Assembly (NCBI GenBank): GCA_910575445.1
Contig: CAJTFW010000015.1
Span: 1 to 58,996 of the forward strand
Length of the DNA: 58,996 bases
Reading direction: 5' to 3'
Origin: Lachnospiraceae bacterium
GTDB taxonomy: Bacteria > Bacillota > Clostridia > Lachnospirales > Lachnospiraceae
Below the pieces are notes generated by a model, which worked only from the letters and a program-made list of their open reading frames with translations, ran no database searches and was not told the DNA's origin. Numbering within the stretch: position 1 is the first letter of the stretch; each line of letters begins with the position of its first letter. The position numbers and the translations under genes are program-made. Positions 58,984 to 58,996 of this stretch are shown piece after piece.

Positions 58984-58996
58984 TTTACGCTCTTTG

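Overview
The window looks like a chromosomal segment of a low-to-mid GC, probably spore-forming Clostridia, most likely a Lachnospiraceae (Blautia/Dorea-type) gut bacterium. The evidence is the 16S 5' end at the left edge, strong AGGAGG ribosome binding sites, frequent TTG starts, the family mix (DUF5711, DUF1002, DUF2325, DUF4367, TSCPD, FeoB-associated Cys-rich peptide) and tandem Spo0A boxes. No database was searched; names come from reading the translations.

Layout. 1-210: 5' tip of a 16S rRNA gene (minus), a 53-bp A homopolymer and a strong rRNA promoter. 242-5900: envelope genes (CvpA, DUF5711, a LysM protein with a dead JAB/MPN-like domain, an M23 endopeptidase), a flavin reductase and a DUF2325 protein with a large palindromic operator. 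6015-14776: a cobalamin-riboswitch-led locus with a NikABCDE/Dpp-type ABC importer, an extra PBP1-type lipoprotein, a LysR regulator and an M14-type deacylase. 14814-17001: a MecA-like class B PBP whose promoter carries a BlaI/MecI-type palindrome. 17051-20459: two inverted copies of a structured repeat, then the feo iron operon with two putative metal-regulator sites. 20506-28611: housekeeping genes (Mn-dependent PPase, alarmone synthetase, TtcA-like enzyme, DUF1002, hydrolase, aspartate kinase, AraD).

28719-33310: a fragment of the same repeat, then a BceAB transporter with its BceRS two-component system and paired operator repeats. 33374-36014: an ECF sigma factor coupled to a membrane-anchored beta-propeller protein. 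36011-45939: a sugar or sugar-acid catabolic operon (CdaR-type regulator, TRAP transporter, class II aldolase, two dehydrogenases, two FGGY kinases). 45999-50650: an accessory-looking block with two MerR regulators, each paired with a 19-bp-spacer promoter (MATE pump; flavodoxin), a nucleoside phosphorylase, and a compact type I toxin-antitoxin-like locus next to a remnant of a second flavodoxin gene. 50698-55488: TSCPD protein, two secreted or membrane proteins, murG, two paralogous sigma factors and a HIT protein. 55542-56366: an orphan soluble histidine kinase behind two Spo0A boxes. 56398-58983: HD phosphohydrolase, GIY-YIG protein, GNAT acetyltransferase and an Rpn-type nuclease.

Most genes are on the minus strand, the same direction as the rRNA operon, which suggests that strand is the leading one. 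The strongest candidates for new biology are the B12-riboswitch locus with its unexplained PBP1 lipoprotein and deacylase, the repeat element with interchangeable terminal stems, the type I toxin-like locus with long-range leader/3'-UTR complementarity, and the ECF sigma/beta-propeller pair.
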